Below, piece after piece: positions 1 through 8,882 of a stretch of DNA of 64,000 bases. The stretch is from contig NZ_JACHHN010000001.1 in NCBI RefSeq assembly GCF_014202765.1, positions 685,735-749,734 on the forward strand, read 5' to 3'. Origin of the DNA: Silvimonas terrae (GTDB lineage: Bacteria; Pseudomonadota; Gammaproteobacteria; Burkholderiales; Chitinibacteraceae). The translations under genes and the position numbers were made by a program. The notes beneath the pieces are model-generated. The model did no database searches, was not told where the DNA came from, and saw nothing but the letters and a program-made list of their open reading frames with translations. Each line of letters opens with the position of its first letter. Within the stretch, counting starts at the first letter, position 1.

Positions 1-1
1 C

Positions 2-1417
2 GCGCCGGTCTCGCCCGTGCTGGAGATGACAGAAATTTGTGATCGCACGCTGCGTGCGGCCGGCCCCGCCATCTTGTTTGAGAACGTGCCAGGCAGCGAC
101 ATGCCGGTACTTGGCAATCTCTTTGGTACGCCGCGCCGGGTGGCGTTGGGTATGGGGGCGCAAGATGTCGGTGCCCTGCGGGAGATTGGCAAAACACTGG
201 CCTACCTCAAGGAGCCCGAACCGCCGCGTGGCCTGCGAGACGCCTGGGACAAGCTGCCGCTGCTGAAACAAGTGCTCAATATGGCACCCAAAGAAGTGCG
301 TCGGGCCGTCTGCCAGGACACGGTGATTGAAGGGCCGGATGTCGATCTGGGGCGCATTCCGGTGCAGCACTGCTGGCCGGGCGATATCGCGCCGCTGATT
401 ACCTGGGGGCTGGTGGTGACACGCGGCCCGCACAAAAAACGGCAGAATCTGGGTATTTACCGGCAACAGGTCATTGGTCGCAACAAGGTCATCATGCGCT
501 GGCTGGCTCATCGTGGTGGTGCGCTGGATTTTCGTGAGTTTGCCAAAGCCAACCCTGGTCAGCCGTTCCCGATCGCCGTTGTATTGGGCTGTGACCCGGC
601 CACCATCCTCGGCGCGGTGACCCCGGTGCCTGATGCGCTGAGCGAATACCAGTTTGCCGGTCTGTTGCGTGGTTCCAAAACTGAAGTGGTGCAATGCATC
701 GGCAACGATCTGCAAGTACCCGCCACGGCAGAGATTGTCCTGGAAGGGCACATCTACCCGGATGCCAACCATCCCTCTGGCTACGAACATGCACTGGAAG
801 GTCCGTATGGTGACCATACCGGCTATTACAACGAGCAAGACTGGTTCCCGGTGTTTACGGTCGACCGCATTACCCAGCGCCCAGACCCCATCTATCACAG
901 CACCTACACCGGCAAGCCGCCAGATGAGCCCGCCGTGCTGGGCGTGGCGCTGAACGAAGTATTCGTGCCCATTTTGCAAAAGCAGTTTCCGGAAATCGTC
1001 GACTTCTATCTGCCACCGGAAGGGTGCAGCTATCGCATGGCGATTGTGTCGATCCGCAAACAATATCCGGGCCATGCCAAACGCATCCTGTTTGGGGTAT
1101 GGTCGTTCTTGCGGCAGTTCATGTACACCAAGTTCATCGTGGTGGTGGACGAAGACGTCAACACGCGGGACTGGAAAGAAGTCATCTGGGCAATTACCAC
1201 CCGCATGGACCCGGTGCGCGATACCACGCTGGTAGAGCACACCCCGATCGACTATCTGGATTTTGCTTCGCCGGTCAGTGGTCTTGGTGGCAAGATGGGG
1301 CTGGACGCCACCAACAAATGGCCAGGCGAAACCAGCCGTGAGTGGGGCCGGCCCATTGAGAAAGACCCGGCCGTGGTGGCCAGGGTTGACGCCATGTGGT
1401 CTGAATTGGGTTTGTAG
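2..1417 (+). CDS. ubiD: UbiD, 3-octaprenyl-4-hydroxybenzoate decarboxylase (5' truncated)
   Basis: Prenylated-FMN dependent decarboxylase of ubiquinone biosynthesis, acting on 3-polyprenyl-4-hydroxybenzoate in the cytoplasm. The reading frame is open to the left window edge. The first visible residues ([16 protein letters not shown]) align with the region about 25-30 residues into E. coli UbiD, so the true start lies outside. The family segments NLGIYRQQ and [11 protein letters not shown], which line the prenyl-FMN and metal site, are intact, as are [10 protein letters not shown] and the C-terminal [12 protein letters not shown]. It ends 29 bp before the DUF1992 gene on the same strand, so the two may be cotranscribed. 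The closely related phenolic-acid decarboxylases are less likely given the end-to-end UbiD match. Confidence 0.95.
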   Translation, partial: APVSPVLEMTEICDRTLRAAGPAILFENVPGSDMPVLGNLFGTPRRVALGMGAQDVGALREIGKTLAYLKEPEPPRGLRDAWDKLPLLKQVLNMAPKEVRRAVCQDTVIEGPDVDLGRIPVQHCWPGDIAPLITWGLVVTRGPHKKRQNLGIYRQQVIGRNKVIMRWLAHRGGALDFREFAKANPGQPFPIAVVLGCDPATILGAVTPVPDALSEYQFAGLLRGSKTEVVQCIGNDLQVPATAEIVLEGHIYPDANHPSGYEHALEGPYGDHTGYYNEQDWFPVFTVDRITQRPDPIYHSTYTGKPPDEPAVLGVALNEVFVPILQKQFPEIVDFYLPPEGCSYRMAIVSIRKQYPGHAKRILFGVWSFLRQFMYTKFIVVVDEDVNTRDWKEVIWAITTRMDPVRDTTLVEHTPIDYLDFASPVSGLGGKMGLDATNKWPGETSREWGRPIEKDPAVVARVDAMWSELGL

Positions 1418-1446
1418 CGGGTAGTGCGGATGGGCAGGGAGGGCGC

Positions 1447-1827
1447 ATGTGGTTCCTGACCGAACTGGCAGAGCGGCGGATTGCTGAGGCCCGGGAGCAG
1501 GGGGCATTCGATAACCTGCCCGGCGCAGGCCAGCCCTTGCCGGAAGACCAGATCAACCCGTTGGTGCCTGAGCATCAGCGCATGGCGTGGCGGGTACTCA
1601 AGCACAGTGGCTTTTTGCCGCCAGAGCTTGAAATGCACAAAGAAGCGGTGGAACTTGCAATGCGGCTTGCCACCAGCGATACAGAAATACCGGTAGAACA
1701 ACTGGCACGGCTGGAACAACTGAATCTGTGGCTGGCTCACACCGGGCATCCGTCGCTCAAGGTGCCGGAGACGTATCTGGCGCAAATCCACTCCCGGCTC
1801 GTGCAGCGTGACGATCCGCAATCATAA
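1447..1827 (+). CDS. DUF1992 (DnaJ-related, YhdN-like) protein
   Basis: Small cytoplasmic protein of 126 residues that belongs to the DUF1992 family, related to the conserved region of DnaJ homologue subfamily C member 28. The diagnostic N-terminal stretch is present: a helix with LAERRIAEAREQGAFDNL followed by PGAGQPL. It contains no J-domain HPD motif, so it should not be called a co-chaperone on sequence alone. The ATG follows a good Shine-Dalgarno (GGGAGGG about 4-8 bases upstream). It sits between ubiD and cheR with short gaps. The molecular role of the family is unknown to me. Confidence 0.85.
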   Translation: MWFLTELAERRIAEAREQGAFDNLPGAGQPLPEDQINPLVPEHQRMAWRVLKHSGFLPPELEMHKEAVELAMRLATSDTEIPVEQLARLEQLNLWLAHTGHPSLKVPETYLAQIHSRLVQRDDPQS

Positions 1828-1845
1828 CTTTTGAAAGCAACGCCC

Positions 1846-2712
1846 ATGCTCACCAATACCCCCCGCGAGTTTGCCTTCACCGAACAGGATTTCGAGAAAA
1901 TCCGGGTGATGATCTACAACTATGCCGGCATTGCGCTCACGCCGGCCAAACACGACATGGTCTATGGGCGCCTGGCGCGACGTCTGCGCGCCTTGGGCCT
2001 GCGCACCTTCAACGAGTATCTGCAAGTGCTGGAGCGGGGGGACAGCAAAGAGTTCGAGCTGTTCACCAATTCGCTGACCACCAACCTCACCTCGTTTTTC
2101 CGCGAGTCGCACCATTTTCCAATGCTGTCAGACCACCTCAAAGCAGCGCGCGGTAGCGGCGTGCTGAATCTGTGGTGTTCCGCCTCCAGTACCGGCGAAG
2201 AGCCGTACTCCATGGCGATGACCGCATGCGAGACCTTTGATAGTCTGCGCCCGCCCGTGCATATCATTGCCACCGATCTGGACACCGGCGTGCTGGAAAC
2301 CGCGCGCCAGGGCATATACAACGCGGATGAAGTGGAAAAACTGGACAACAATCGTGCGCGCCGTTTCTTTGATCGGCAGGCAGATGGTCGTTATCGGGCG
2401 AAGCAGGAACTGCGGGATTTGATCGTCTACCGCCGGGTCAATCTGATGGAGCCCAACTGGCCTATTCGTGGCCCGCTGGATGGCATTTTTTGCCGTAACG
2501 TGATGATTTATTTTGATAAGCCGACACAGCTAAAGATACTGCAACGCTTTGCGCCGCTGCTCAAGCCCGATGGCTTGCTGTTTGTCGGGCACTCGGAAAA
2601 CCTCTATCACGCCTCGGATATCTTCAAACTGCGCAGCAAGACGGTTTATGAGCGCGTCAGTGGTGGCGCCGCGCCCACGCCCGCCAGCGGCTTGCGCAGC
2701 ACCTTGCGCTAG
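1846..2712 (+). CDS. cheR: CheR-type chemoreceptor glutamate methyltransferase
   Basis: S-adenosylmethionine dependent methyltransferase that methylates glutamates on methyl-accepting chemotaxis proteins for adaptation. The protein has 288 residues. An N-terminal all-helical CheR domain is followed by the SAM-binding Rossmann part with WCSASSTGEEPYSMAM, and then the family motif GIFCRNVMIYFDKP near the C-terminus. I chose the ATG at 1846 because it starts just before the conserved EFAFTEQDFEKI segment; a TTG 15 bases upstream is possible. No other che genes flank it, so it is an orphan locus. A methyl-accepting receptor is encoded elsewhere in the window (52269). Confidence 0.93.
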   Translation: MLTNTPREFAFTEQDFEKIRVMIYNYAGIALTPAKHDMVYGRLARRLRALGLRTFNEYLQVLERGDSKEFELFTNSLTTNLTSFFRESHHFPMLSDHLKAARGSGVLNLWCSASSTGEEPYSMAMTACETFDSLRPPVHIIATDLDTGVLETARQGIYNADEVEKLDNNRARRFFDRQADGRYRAKQELRDLIVYRRVNLMEPNWPIRGPLDGIFCRNVMIYFDKPTQLKILQRFAPLLKPDGLLFVGHSENLYHASDIFKLRSKTVYERVSGGAAPTPASGLRSTLR

Positions 2713-2748
2713 GCGGGTCGGTCGCTGGCGCCGTTTGATCCAGCCGCT

Positions 2749-3303
2749 TCAGAGATAAAGCATGGCGCGCCCAATCTCGCGGGCGCGCTCTTCTCCGGCC
2801 AGTTGCCGGACCAGGTCCAGCGCAAATAACCCGGCCGTGCCGGCCCCGCGTGAGGTGGTGACCTGGCCGTCATTCACCACGTTAGCGGCGGTGACGGTGG
2901 CACCCCCCTCCCGCAGTACTTCTTCATTGCCCGGAAAACAGGTCGCCTTGCGCCCACTGAGCATGCCGGCGCGTGCCAGTACGGTGGGTGCCGCGCACAG
3001 GGCCGCGACGATCTTGCCCGCATTCAGATGGCTGTGCAGTCTTGGTACCAGCTCCGCCTTTTGCTGTAATGCCGCCGTACCCGGGCCGCCACCGGGCAGG
3101 ATGAGGGCATCGGCCAGAATGCCTTCGGCCGCATCAAAACCTATATCCGCCTGCACGGTAATACCATGCGCGCCTGTCACCGCCCGGCTGCTGGTCAGGG
3201 CCACCATGGTGGTGTCGATGTCGGCGCGGCGCAGCACATCCACAATGGTGATCATTTCGACTTCTTCAAAACCGGGTGCGACATACACGTGGGCGTTGGC
3301 CAT
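2749..3303 (-). CDS. DJ-1/PfpI family protein (YajL-like)
   Basis: Member of the DJ-1/ThiJ/PfpI superfamily, 184 residues. The conserved glutamate lies in APGFEEVE near the N-terminus and the nucleophilic cysteine in AALCAAPTVLA, the nucleophile-elbow position. LILPGGGPGT and the C-terminal TSRGAGTA are also typical. Bacterial YajL-type members act as chaperone, glyoxalase or deglycase-like stress proteins. The start ATG is preceded by GAGGGAG. It begins 22 bp after the stop of the upstream exporter gene on the same strand, suggesting a two-gene operon. The exact substrate cannot be read from the sequence. Confidence 0.88.
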   Translation of the reverse strand: MANAHVYVAPGFEEVEMITIVDVLRRADIDTTMVALTSSRAVTGAHGITVQADIGFDAAEGILADALILPGGGPGTAALQQKAELVPRLHSHLNAGKIVAALCAAPTVLARAGMLSGRKATCFPGNEEVLREGGATVTAANVVNDGQVTTSRGAGTAGLFALDLVRQLAGEERAREIGRAMLYL

Positions 3304-3325
3304 GCTGTTTTCTCCCTCGCTGGCG

Positions 3326-4753
3326 TCACAATTCGCCAGCGGCATGCTGTTCCACCGGCGTAGCGGCCCGGCCTGCATCGGGCGAGAGTTGCAGGAAGAT
3401 GGCCGCAGCCAGCACCGACATCCCACCCACGCACCAGAAAGTATAGTGGAACGATTCGAGCACCTGACTCTCTGACGGATGCACATATTGCGAGACAAAG
3501 CCTTGCAACAAGGCTGCCGCTGCCGCCACGCCCAGACTGACCGACAACTGCATGACCACCGACAACAGACTGTTGCCACTGCTGGTATCGGCATCAGACA
3601 GGTCAATCAGCGTCACGGTATTCATGGCCGTAAATTGCAGAGAGTTAACCGCACCAAAGATCGCCAGATGCACCAGCAACAAAGGGTAGGGGGTAGATGC
3701 ATCTACGGTGGCAAAGCTGGCGATCAATGCCCCCAGAAGCAGGGTGTTGATGGTCAGCAATTTGCGATAACCCAGCCGTTCAATCAGCCGGCGCGCCATG
3801 GCTTTGGCAAACATGGCAAACACGGCGGTCGGGATCATGGTCATCCCCGCGCGGGAGGGCGAGAACCCCAGCCCCACTTGCAGCAACAACGGCATCAGAA
3901 ATGGCATCGCCCCGCTACCCAGCCGGGCAAACACATTACCCAGAATGCCCACAGCGTAGGTATGGGTTCTGAACAGTGCCAGGCTGAAGATGGGTTTTTC
4001 AAATTTGGCGGCATGCAACCAGTACGCGGCCAGACAAGCCAGGCCCGCCAACAACAGCAACATGACGCGGGCATGGGCCAGATGCAATTCGCCCAGCCCT
4101 TCCAGCGCAACAGAGACCAGCACCATCGCCGCCCCAAACAGCACAAAACCACCAAGGTCAAAGCGCACGCGCTCGGCGCCGCGCAGATCGGGCAAAAACT
4201 TCAGGGTGGCAATACAACCGACAATGCCCACCGGAATATTGATCAAGAAAATCCAGTGCCAGGAGGCGTATTCCACCAGCCAGCCACCCAGCGTCGGGCC
4301 AATCAACGGGCCGACCATGCCAGGCAAGGTGACAAAACTGAGCACGTCAACGAGTTCAGAGCGCGGATAGGCCCGCAGTACGACCAGTCGCCCCACCGGC
4401 ACCATCAACGCCCCGCCCACCCCCTGGATTACTCGGGATGCCACCAGAAAACCCAGGTTGGGGGATTCTGCGCACAACAGTGAACCGATACTGAACAACA
4501 ATATGGCGGCAAAGAAGACACGTCGTGTGCCAAAGCGATCCGCAATCCAGCCCGATGCCGGGATCAATAACGCGACCGTAAGCAAATAGGCAATCACCAC
4601 AGACTGCATACGCAGCGGGCTTTCGTTAAGACTGGCGGCCATACTGGGCAGGGCAGTGTTCAGGATGGTGCCGTCCAGCATCTGCATGAAAAACGCAATG
4701 GCGACAATCCAGGGAAGTAATTTGGCAGTGCGCGGGTCCATTACTGGCGGCAT
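3326..4753 (-). CDS. MFS multidrug exporter, DHA2 family (MdtD-like)
   Basis: Proton-driven inner-membrane exporter of the 14-helix EmrB/QacA (DHA2) family, 475 residues. The N-terminal FFMQMLDGTILNTALPSM is the hallmark first helix with motif D1, ADRFGTRR is motif A, and RVIQGVGGALMVPVGR matches MdtD closely. WHWIFLINIPVGI is the typical loop of the family. Resemblance to E. coli MdtD runs end to end. No membrane-fusion partner is encoded next to it, so it probably works alone. A second in-frame ATG lies 12 bases further in; I kept the outer one because GAG precedes it at a usable distance. Substrate unknown. Confidence 0.9.
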   Translation of the reverse strand: MPPVMDPRTAKLLPWIVAIAFFMQMLDGTILNTALPSMAASLNESPLRMQSVVIAYLLTVALLIPASGWIADRFGTRRVFFAAILLFSIGSLLCAESPNLGFLVASRVIQGVGGALMVPVGRLVVLRAYPRSELVDVLSFVTLPGMVGPLIGPTLGGWLVEYASWHWIFLINIPVGIVGCIATLKFLPDLRGAERVRFDLGGFVLFGAAMVLVSVALEGLGELHLAHARVMLLLLAGLACLAAYWLHAAKFEKPIFSLALFRTHTYAVGILGNVFARLGSGAMPFLMPLLLQVGLGFSPSRAGMTMIPTAVFAMFAKAMARRLIERLGYRKLLTINTLLLGALIASFATVDASTPYPLLLVHLAIFGAVNSLQFTAMNTVTLIDLSDADTSSGNSLLSVVMQLSVSLGVAAAAALLQGFVSQYVHPSESQVLESFHYTFWCVGGMSVLAAAIFLQLSPDAGRAATPVEQHAAGEL

Positions 4754-4848
4754 GGCGGCTCTTGTTCTGGATGGGTTTGGAAGTTGCTACTGATTCTAGA
4801 CGGCGGATGGATTAATCTCTGGGCTTTGTGTTTGCCCAAAGGTGTCCT

Positions 4849-5805
4849 GTGCCGCCCCGTATTGTTTTTCTGGATCGCGAAACCTTGCCTGTTCCCGTGC
4901 GCGCTGTGAGCGTGCCGCATGAGTGGGTGCATTACCCGCAAACCAGCGCGCAGGATGTCGTGGCGCGGCTTGCCGGGGCGCAGGTGGCCATTACCAACAA
5001 GGTCCCGCTAAACGCAGCCACGATGGGCGCGTTGCCCGAACTTAAACTGATTGCGGTTGCGGCGACGGGGTATAACCAGGTCGATCTGACCGCCGCCCGT
5101 GCGCAGGGTGTCACGGTGTGCAATATCCGCGACTATGCCATTGCCGGTGTGGCTGAACACACCCTGATGCTGATGCTGGCGCTCAAACGCCAGTTGCCAG
5201 CTTATCGCAACGCGGTCGCCGCTGGCGAATGGCAGCGCGCTCCCGGTTTTTGCGTGTTTGGCGCACCCATGCATGACCTGGCAGGCGCGACGCTGGTGCT
5301 GGTGGGCTCTGGCACGCTGGCCAAAGCCACTGCCAGACTCGCCCAGGCCTTTGGCATGCAGATTGTGTATGCCGAGCGCAAAGGCGCAAGCCAGGTTCGG
5401 GATGGTTATCTGGCGTTTGATGAGGCGCTGGCTCATGCGGATGTGCTCAGCCTGCATTGCCCGCTGACCGAGCAAACCCGCAACAGCATCGGTGCGCGCG
5501 AACTGGCCTTGCTCAAGCCCGGTTGTGTGCTGATCAATACCGCGCGTGGCGGCCTGGTGGATGAGCCGGCGTTGCTCGCCGCTTTGCAGCAGGGGCAACT
5601 GGGCGGTGCCGGGCTGGACGTGCTGATTGAAGAACCCCCACGCAATGGCAATCCGCTGCTGGAGGTGAACCTGCCCAATCTGATTATCACGCCGCATGTG
5701 GCATGGGCCAGTGTGGAAACCATGTCTGTGCTGGCCGGGCAGCTGATCGACAATATCGAGGCGTTTTTGCGTGGTGAGCCACGCAATGTGGTATGCGGTG
5801 TTTAA
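4849..5805 (+). CDS. D-2-hydroxyacid dehydrogenase (hydroxypyruvate/glycerate type)
   Basis: NAD(P)-dependent oxidoreductase of the D-isomer specific 2-hydroxyacid dehydrogenase family, 318 residues. The catalytic Arg is in INTARGGLVDE, Glu in LDVLIEEPP and His in ITPHVAWAS, so the enzyme should be active. The closest style is glycerate dehydrogenase/hydroxypyruvate reductase. The nucleotide-binding loop reads GSGTLAKA, so the third glycine of GxGxxG is alanine, which is unusual. I chose the GTG at 4849, with AAAGGTG just upstream, because the protein then begins at the conserved IVFLDRETL strand. An upstream GTG at 4828 is possible. It is divergent from the MdtD-like gene. Confidence 0.9.
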   Translation: MPPRIVFLDRETLPVPVRAVSVPHEWVHYPQTSAQDVVARLAGAQVAITNKVPLNAATMGALPELKLIAVAATGYNQVDLTAARAQGVTVCNIRDYAIAGVAEHTLMLMLALKRQLPAYRNAVAAGEWQRAPGFCVFGAPMHDLAGATLVLVGSGTLAKATARLAQAFGMQIVYAERKGASQVRDGYLAFDEALAHADVLSLHCPLTEQTRNSIGARELALLKPGCVLINTARGGLVDEPALLAALQQGQLGGAGLDVLIEEPPRNGNPLLEVNLPNLIITPHVAWASVETMSVLAGQLIDNIEAFLRGEPRNVVCGV

Positions 5806-5914
5806 TAAATAGAAAACTCCAATAAAAATTTCACCAAAATTTCAAATGTGGAAATTGGAGCAAGTAATAATTTTTATTTAATATTTATCAATGTTAATTG
5901 GGGATTTCACCTAT

Positions 5915-5928
5915 ATTGTGAGCGCTCA
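5915..5928. promoter_or_regulatory. lac-operator-like palindrome upstream of the GrlR-like gene
   Basis: ATTGTGAGCGCTCA contains the perfect palindrome TGAGCGCTCA and matches 14 consecutive bases of the idealised symmetric lac operator. It overlaps TATATT, a possible -10 box, and lies about 30 bases before the start of the next gene, which is where a repressor site would be expected. This suggests control by a LacI/GalR-family repressor; none is encoded in the window. Confidence 0.45.
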
Positions 5929-5957
5929 TCTTGAACAAGAAGAGTGAGTCGACAGCT

Positions 5958-6290
5958 ATGGATGGAATTTACAAAGTGAAATTTACTTCCAATGTGCATG
6001 ATTGGGGTGAAGGCATTGTTGTGATCAAAAATGGATTTCTAAATGGGGCCGATAGCGGATATGTCTATAGGGGAAAGGTAACTGCAGCGCATAATGAAAT
6101 AAATATGATTGCCGAAATTGTGCAATGGAATGGGGCGGTTAGCTCTGTTTTTGGAACTGTAGGGGCATTTAAATTGGCGCTTAATGGAAAATTGGAGTCA
6201 CGCAAAAAATTTGAAGTGAAGGGAACTGTTATGGGGATGGATTCTCTGAAAATTAGCATCGTTGGTACATATCTATCTACTGTAGAGTAG
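5958..6290 (+). CDS. GrlR-like regulatory family protein
   Basis: Small protein of 110 residues that resembles GrlR, the negative regulator of the E. coli LEE type III secretion locus. The N-terminal pattern MDGIYKVKFTSN, then GEGIVVIKNG, then a Gly-Asp and VYRGK, follows GrlR over its first half. The rest is mostly beta-strand. GrlR acts by binding its activator GrlA; no GrlA or secretion genes are seen here, so the partner is unknown. The gene and its flanks are markedly AT-rich compared with the neighbours and it has its own terminator, which suggests recent acquisition. I chose the ATG at 5958 with GAGTGAG upstream; a TTG at 5931 also exists. Confidence 0.7.
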   Translation: MDGIYKVKFTSNVHDWGEGIVVIKNGFLNGADSGYVYRGKVTAAHNEINMIAEIVQWNGAVSSVFGTVGAFKLALNGKLESRKKFEVKGTVMGMDSLKISIVGTYLSTVE

Positions 6291-6295
6291 TGATG

Positions 6296-6333
6296 AAAGA
6301 GCCCAAATTTAATTTGCTCAATTTGGGTTCTTT
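6296..6333 (+). terminator. Rho-independent terminator after the GrlR-like gene
   Basis: Thirteen-base arms (AAAGAGCCCAAAT and ATTTGGGTTCTTT, one G:T pair) with a 12-base loop, immediately after the stop codon at 6290. It may also serve the convergent acetyltransferase gene. Confidence 0.7.
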
Positions 6334-6350
6334 GCTGAGGTCTAATATTC

Positions 6351-6875
6351 CTACACTCGACTTGTATCCAGGGGCCGCCGGTATTGCAGCACCGGCAAGA
6401 TTTGCTGGCCGACAGTGTGTGGCTGGGCCACACCGTTGGTGGTAAAGCCCGCGCGCTCATAAAAGGCTCGCGCGGCGTGGTTGTCCTGCAAAACCACCAG
6501 CCCTGCATGACGCCAGCCGAGTTGGCGTAACCTGGTGCAGGCCGCAGTCAGCAAGCGGGTGCCGTAGCCGTGCTGCCAATGCTGAGGCGCAATATAAAGA
6601 CCCTTGAGCGCGCCGCAATCCGCTGGCACCTCATCATCTGCGCCAAAACCAACCCAGCCCGTGATTTCCTCGCCCGATATGGTCACCAGGGTGGACTGGT
6701 TATCGCGGGTGAGCAGGTGCTGCCAGCGTTGAGTACGTTTGGCCAGGTCAAGCGCAGTCAGAAACGCTGGATCAATGATCCCGGCATAGGCAGCTTGCCA
6801 TGCGGTGATATGAATGGCGGCAATGGCTGCGGCATCATCCGGAGTGGCCGGGCGAACAAGGGCTTGCTGGGGCAT
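6351..6875 (-). CDS. GNAT family N-acetyltransferase
   Basis: Acetyl-CoA dependent acetyltransferase of 174 residues. The fold is recognisable from the N-terminal VRPATPDDAAAIAAIH, the strand ALKGLYIAPQHW, the acetyl-CoA pyrophosphate loop WQHGYGTRLL (Q/RxxGxG/A motif) and the C-terminal NHAARAFYERAGF. The start has GAGGAA upstream. It stands alone and convergent to the GrlR-like gene. The substrate cannot be predicted. Confidence 0.88.
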   Translation of the reverse strand: MPQQALVRPATPDDAAAIAAIHITAWQAAYAGIIDPAFLTALDLAKRTQRWQHLLTRDNQSTLVTISGEEITGWVGFGADDEVPADCGALKGLYIAPQHWQHGYGTRLLTAACTRLRQLGWRHAGLVVLQDNHAARAFYERAGFTTNGVAQPHTVGQQILPVLQYRRPLDTSRV

Positions 6876-6917
6876 GACGGTTCCTCACTGAGCAAAGAGT
6901 GACGGTACGAGGCCATG

Positions 6918-6945
6918 AAAAAAGCCCCGTAACCGGGGCTTTTTT
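6918..6945 (-). terminator. Rho-independent terminator of lysA
   Basis: AGCCCCG / CGGGGCT stem with a four-base loop, flanked by A and T runs on both sides, 30 bases past the lysA stop codon on the minus strand. Confidence 0.85.
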
Positions 6946-6974
6946 AAAAAACGAAGCAATGCGCCGGCTGTGGC

Positions 6975-8216
6975 TCAGACGTTCTCCAGCGCCAGTAGCT
7001 CGGCAATGGTCTGGCGGCGGCGAATCAGCGTGACCTTGTCACCGTCGACAAGGACTTCTGGCACCAGCGGACGCGAGTTGTAGTTGGACGACATGCTGGC
7101 GCCATAAGCACCGGCATCGTGGAACACCAGCAAGTCGCCAATCTCGGCATCGGGCAGTGCGCGGGGGGCGACGATGCCGCCATCTTCCACCGTGAAGACG
7201 TCGCCGGATTCACACAACGGGCCAGCAACGACGGTCGGGCGGGTCGGGTTGCGTTTTTCCACGGCATCCGCACCAATCACGCTGATCTCGTGGTAGGAGC
7301 CGTACATGGCCGGACGGGTCAGGTCGTTAAAGCCGGCATCGACCAGCACGAAGTGGTTGCTGCCCACATCCTTCTTGGCGCGCACTTCGGCAATCAGCTT
7401 GCCAGACTCCGCCACAAGGAAACGGCCCGGTTCGATTTCCAGATGCACCGGGTGGCCCAGATGCGCCTCAATCTGCTTGCGTGCCTTGTCCCAAATGCTG
7501 AAATAGTGTTCGGTATCGACCCGCGTTGCGGTCTGGTCGGCGCGGTAGGGGATGGACAGACCACCGCCCGCCGAGATCGCGCGGATATCGTGGCCGGAGG
7601 TTTTGACTTGCTCGACCATGGCATCACACACGCGCTGCAAGTGGGTGTAATCCACGCCGGAGCCAATGTGCATGTGCAGGCCGACCAGATCAAGCTGGTA
7701 ACGCTTGATCAGCTCAATGGCCTCGCCCAGATGCTCATACCAGATGCCGTGCTTGGATGATTCACCACCGGTGTTGGTCTTGCGGCTGTGACCGTGACCA
7801 AAGCCGGGGTTGATGCGCAGCCAGACCCGATGACCCGGGCTACGCTCGCCCAGTTGTTCCAGCATTTGCGGCGAGCCGGCGTTGACCGGCACTTTGAGTT
7901 CCACCACCCGGTCCAGCGTTGCGCGGTCCAGGATATCTGCGGTCAGTACCATGGGGCAGGGCTCATCGGCCACTTGGTAGCCTGCGGCCAGCGCACGTTC
8001 CAGTTCACCCAAAGAGACCGAATCCACCAGTACGCCTTGTGCACGCATCAATTTGAGCAGATGCACATTGGAGTTGGCTTTCTGCGCAAAACGCACCACA
8101 TCAAAATAGCGCAGTTGCTCAATGCGCTCACGAATAATGGCGGCGTCATAGACATAACAGGGCGTGCCAAACTCTTTGGCGATACGGGCAAGCAGGGGGC
8201 CGTTGGCAGGCTTCAT
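6975..8216 (-). CDS. lysA: Diaminopimelate decarboxylase
   Basis: PLP-dependent enzyme that decarboxylates meso-diaminopimelate to L-lysine, the last step of lysine synthesis. It has 413 residues, the usual length. An alanine-racemase-like barrel carries the PLP lysine at about residue 46 in FAQKANSN, the phosphate-binding ISAGGGLSIPY, and the substrate segment RKTNTGGESSKHGI. The C-terminal beta domain carries the active-site CESGD and the tyrosine region GAYGASMSSNYN. It is a single gene with its own terminator. No dapF follows, although dapF is a frequent neighbour in other genomes. Confidence 0.97.
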   Translation of the reverse strand: MKPANGPLLARIAKEFGTPCYVYDAAIIRERIEQLRYFDVVRFAQKANSNVHLLKLMRAQGVLVDSVSLGELERALAAGYQVADEPCPMVLTADILDRATLDRVVELKVPVNAGSPQMLEQLGERSPGHRVWLRINPGFGHGHSRKTNTGGESSKHGIWYEHLGEAIELIKRYQLDLVGLHMHIGSGVDYTHLQRVCDAMVEQVKTSGHDIRAISAGGGLSIPYRADQTATRVDTEHYFSIWDKARKQIEAHLGHPVHLEIEPGRFLVAESGKLIAEVRAKKDVGSNHFVLVDAGFNDLTRPAMYGSYHEISVIGADAVEKRNPTRPTVVAGPLCESGDVFTVEDGGIVAPRALPDAEIGDLLVFHDAGAYGASMSSNYNSRPLVPEVLVDGDKVTLIRRRQTIAELLALENV

Positions 8217-8341
8217 GGAATTCCGGTATCCGTTCTTGTAGTGTGCAGGAAAACCCTTATTCTACATGCCCGGCGCGCTTTTACACGGGGTGGGCTGTAA
8301 CAGATCATCAATCTGCTGCGCTTTGCGCATGATCAGCCAGA

Positions 8342-8728
8342 TCAATGCATGCGCCCGAACAAAGCCAGACCCAGCACGCCGGCCAGCGCCAGGGCGGCAA
8401 TGAAACCAAACCAGCGCGTGCGAATACGCAGGCGCTCAATGGCCAGCACCATCTGCGCGTTCTGTTCTGCCAGCCCGTTGATCAGCCGTACCGACTCTTG
8501 CAGATCATGTTGCAGGTCGGCCAGTTCCGCGCGTGTTTGCGCCAGTTGCTGTTCCAGCCAGGCATCTCTGTCGCTGGCGCTCAAATTGGCGGGTGGCACA
8601 GGCTCTGGTGGCAAAGGCTGGCTGGACCGGGTAAAGAGTTTGCGAGTGGCCTCGATCAGTTTGGGGGTGTTGTCGATAACCTGACCCCAGGGAATGGCCT
8701 GGACGGCGGCGAGCCAGTTGAAGGGCAC
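8342..8728 (-). CDS. Hypothetical coiled-coil protein with C-terminal membrane anchor
   Basis: Protein of 128 residues that I do not recognise. Residues about 1-45 are an amphipathic start and a proline-rich stretch (PLPPEPVPP). Residues about 50-95 are heptad-like and rich in Gln, Glu and Leu, a probable coiled coil. After the charged RLRIRTRW comes one hydrophobic helix of about 20 residues ending GLALFGRMH. The likely topology is a cytoplasmic coiled coil anchored by one C-terminal segment. It lies between lysA and alaS on the same strand. Confidence 0.75.
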   Translation of the reverse strand: MPFNWLAAVQAIPWGQVIDNTPKLIEATRKLFTRSSQPLPPEPVPPANLSASDRDAWLEQQLAQTRAELADLQHDLQESVRLINGLAEQNAQMVLAIERLRIRTRWFGFIAALALAGVLGLALFGRMH

Positions 8729-8822
8729 AGCAGATGCTCCTGAAAGTGTGGGCTTTATGTTAGCGCCTGCGGCGTGGGGCTTAAAGGCGTTTCATACCAG
8801 GGAGCGCTCCAGCACACGGCGC

Positions 8823-8861
8823 GTAGGGTGGATTCGGAGCGATAGCGACAATCCACCCCAT
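8823..8861. repeat. GTAGGGTGGATT inverted repeat, degenerate copy
   Basis: GTAGGGTGGATT, a 15-base middle part, then AATCCACCC. It is an imperfect version of the perfect inverted repeat at 20857-20888. It is intergenic, between alaS and the coiled-coil gene. Confidence 0.6.
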
Positions 8862-8882
8862 GTCGGTCGGATGATGCGACAT

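Noticed and set aside
5958-6290. Evidence for a type III secretion island
   Set aside because: Only a GrlR-like protein is present; no apparatus, chaperone or effector genes lie near it.
8275-8344. A small minus-strand open frame (MRKAQQIDDLLQPTPC...) between lysA and the coiled-coil gene, where a small lipoprotein gene (lptM) is often found
   Set aside because: It has no signal peptide, lipobox or clear ribosome-binding site.
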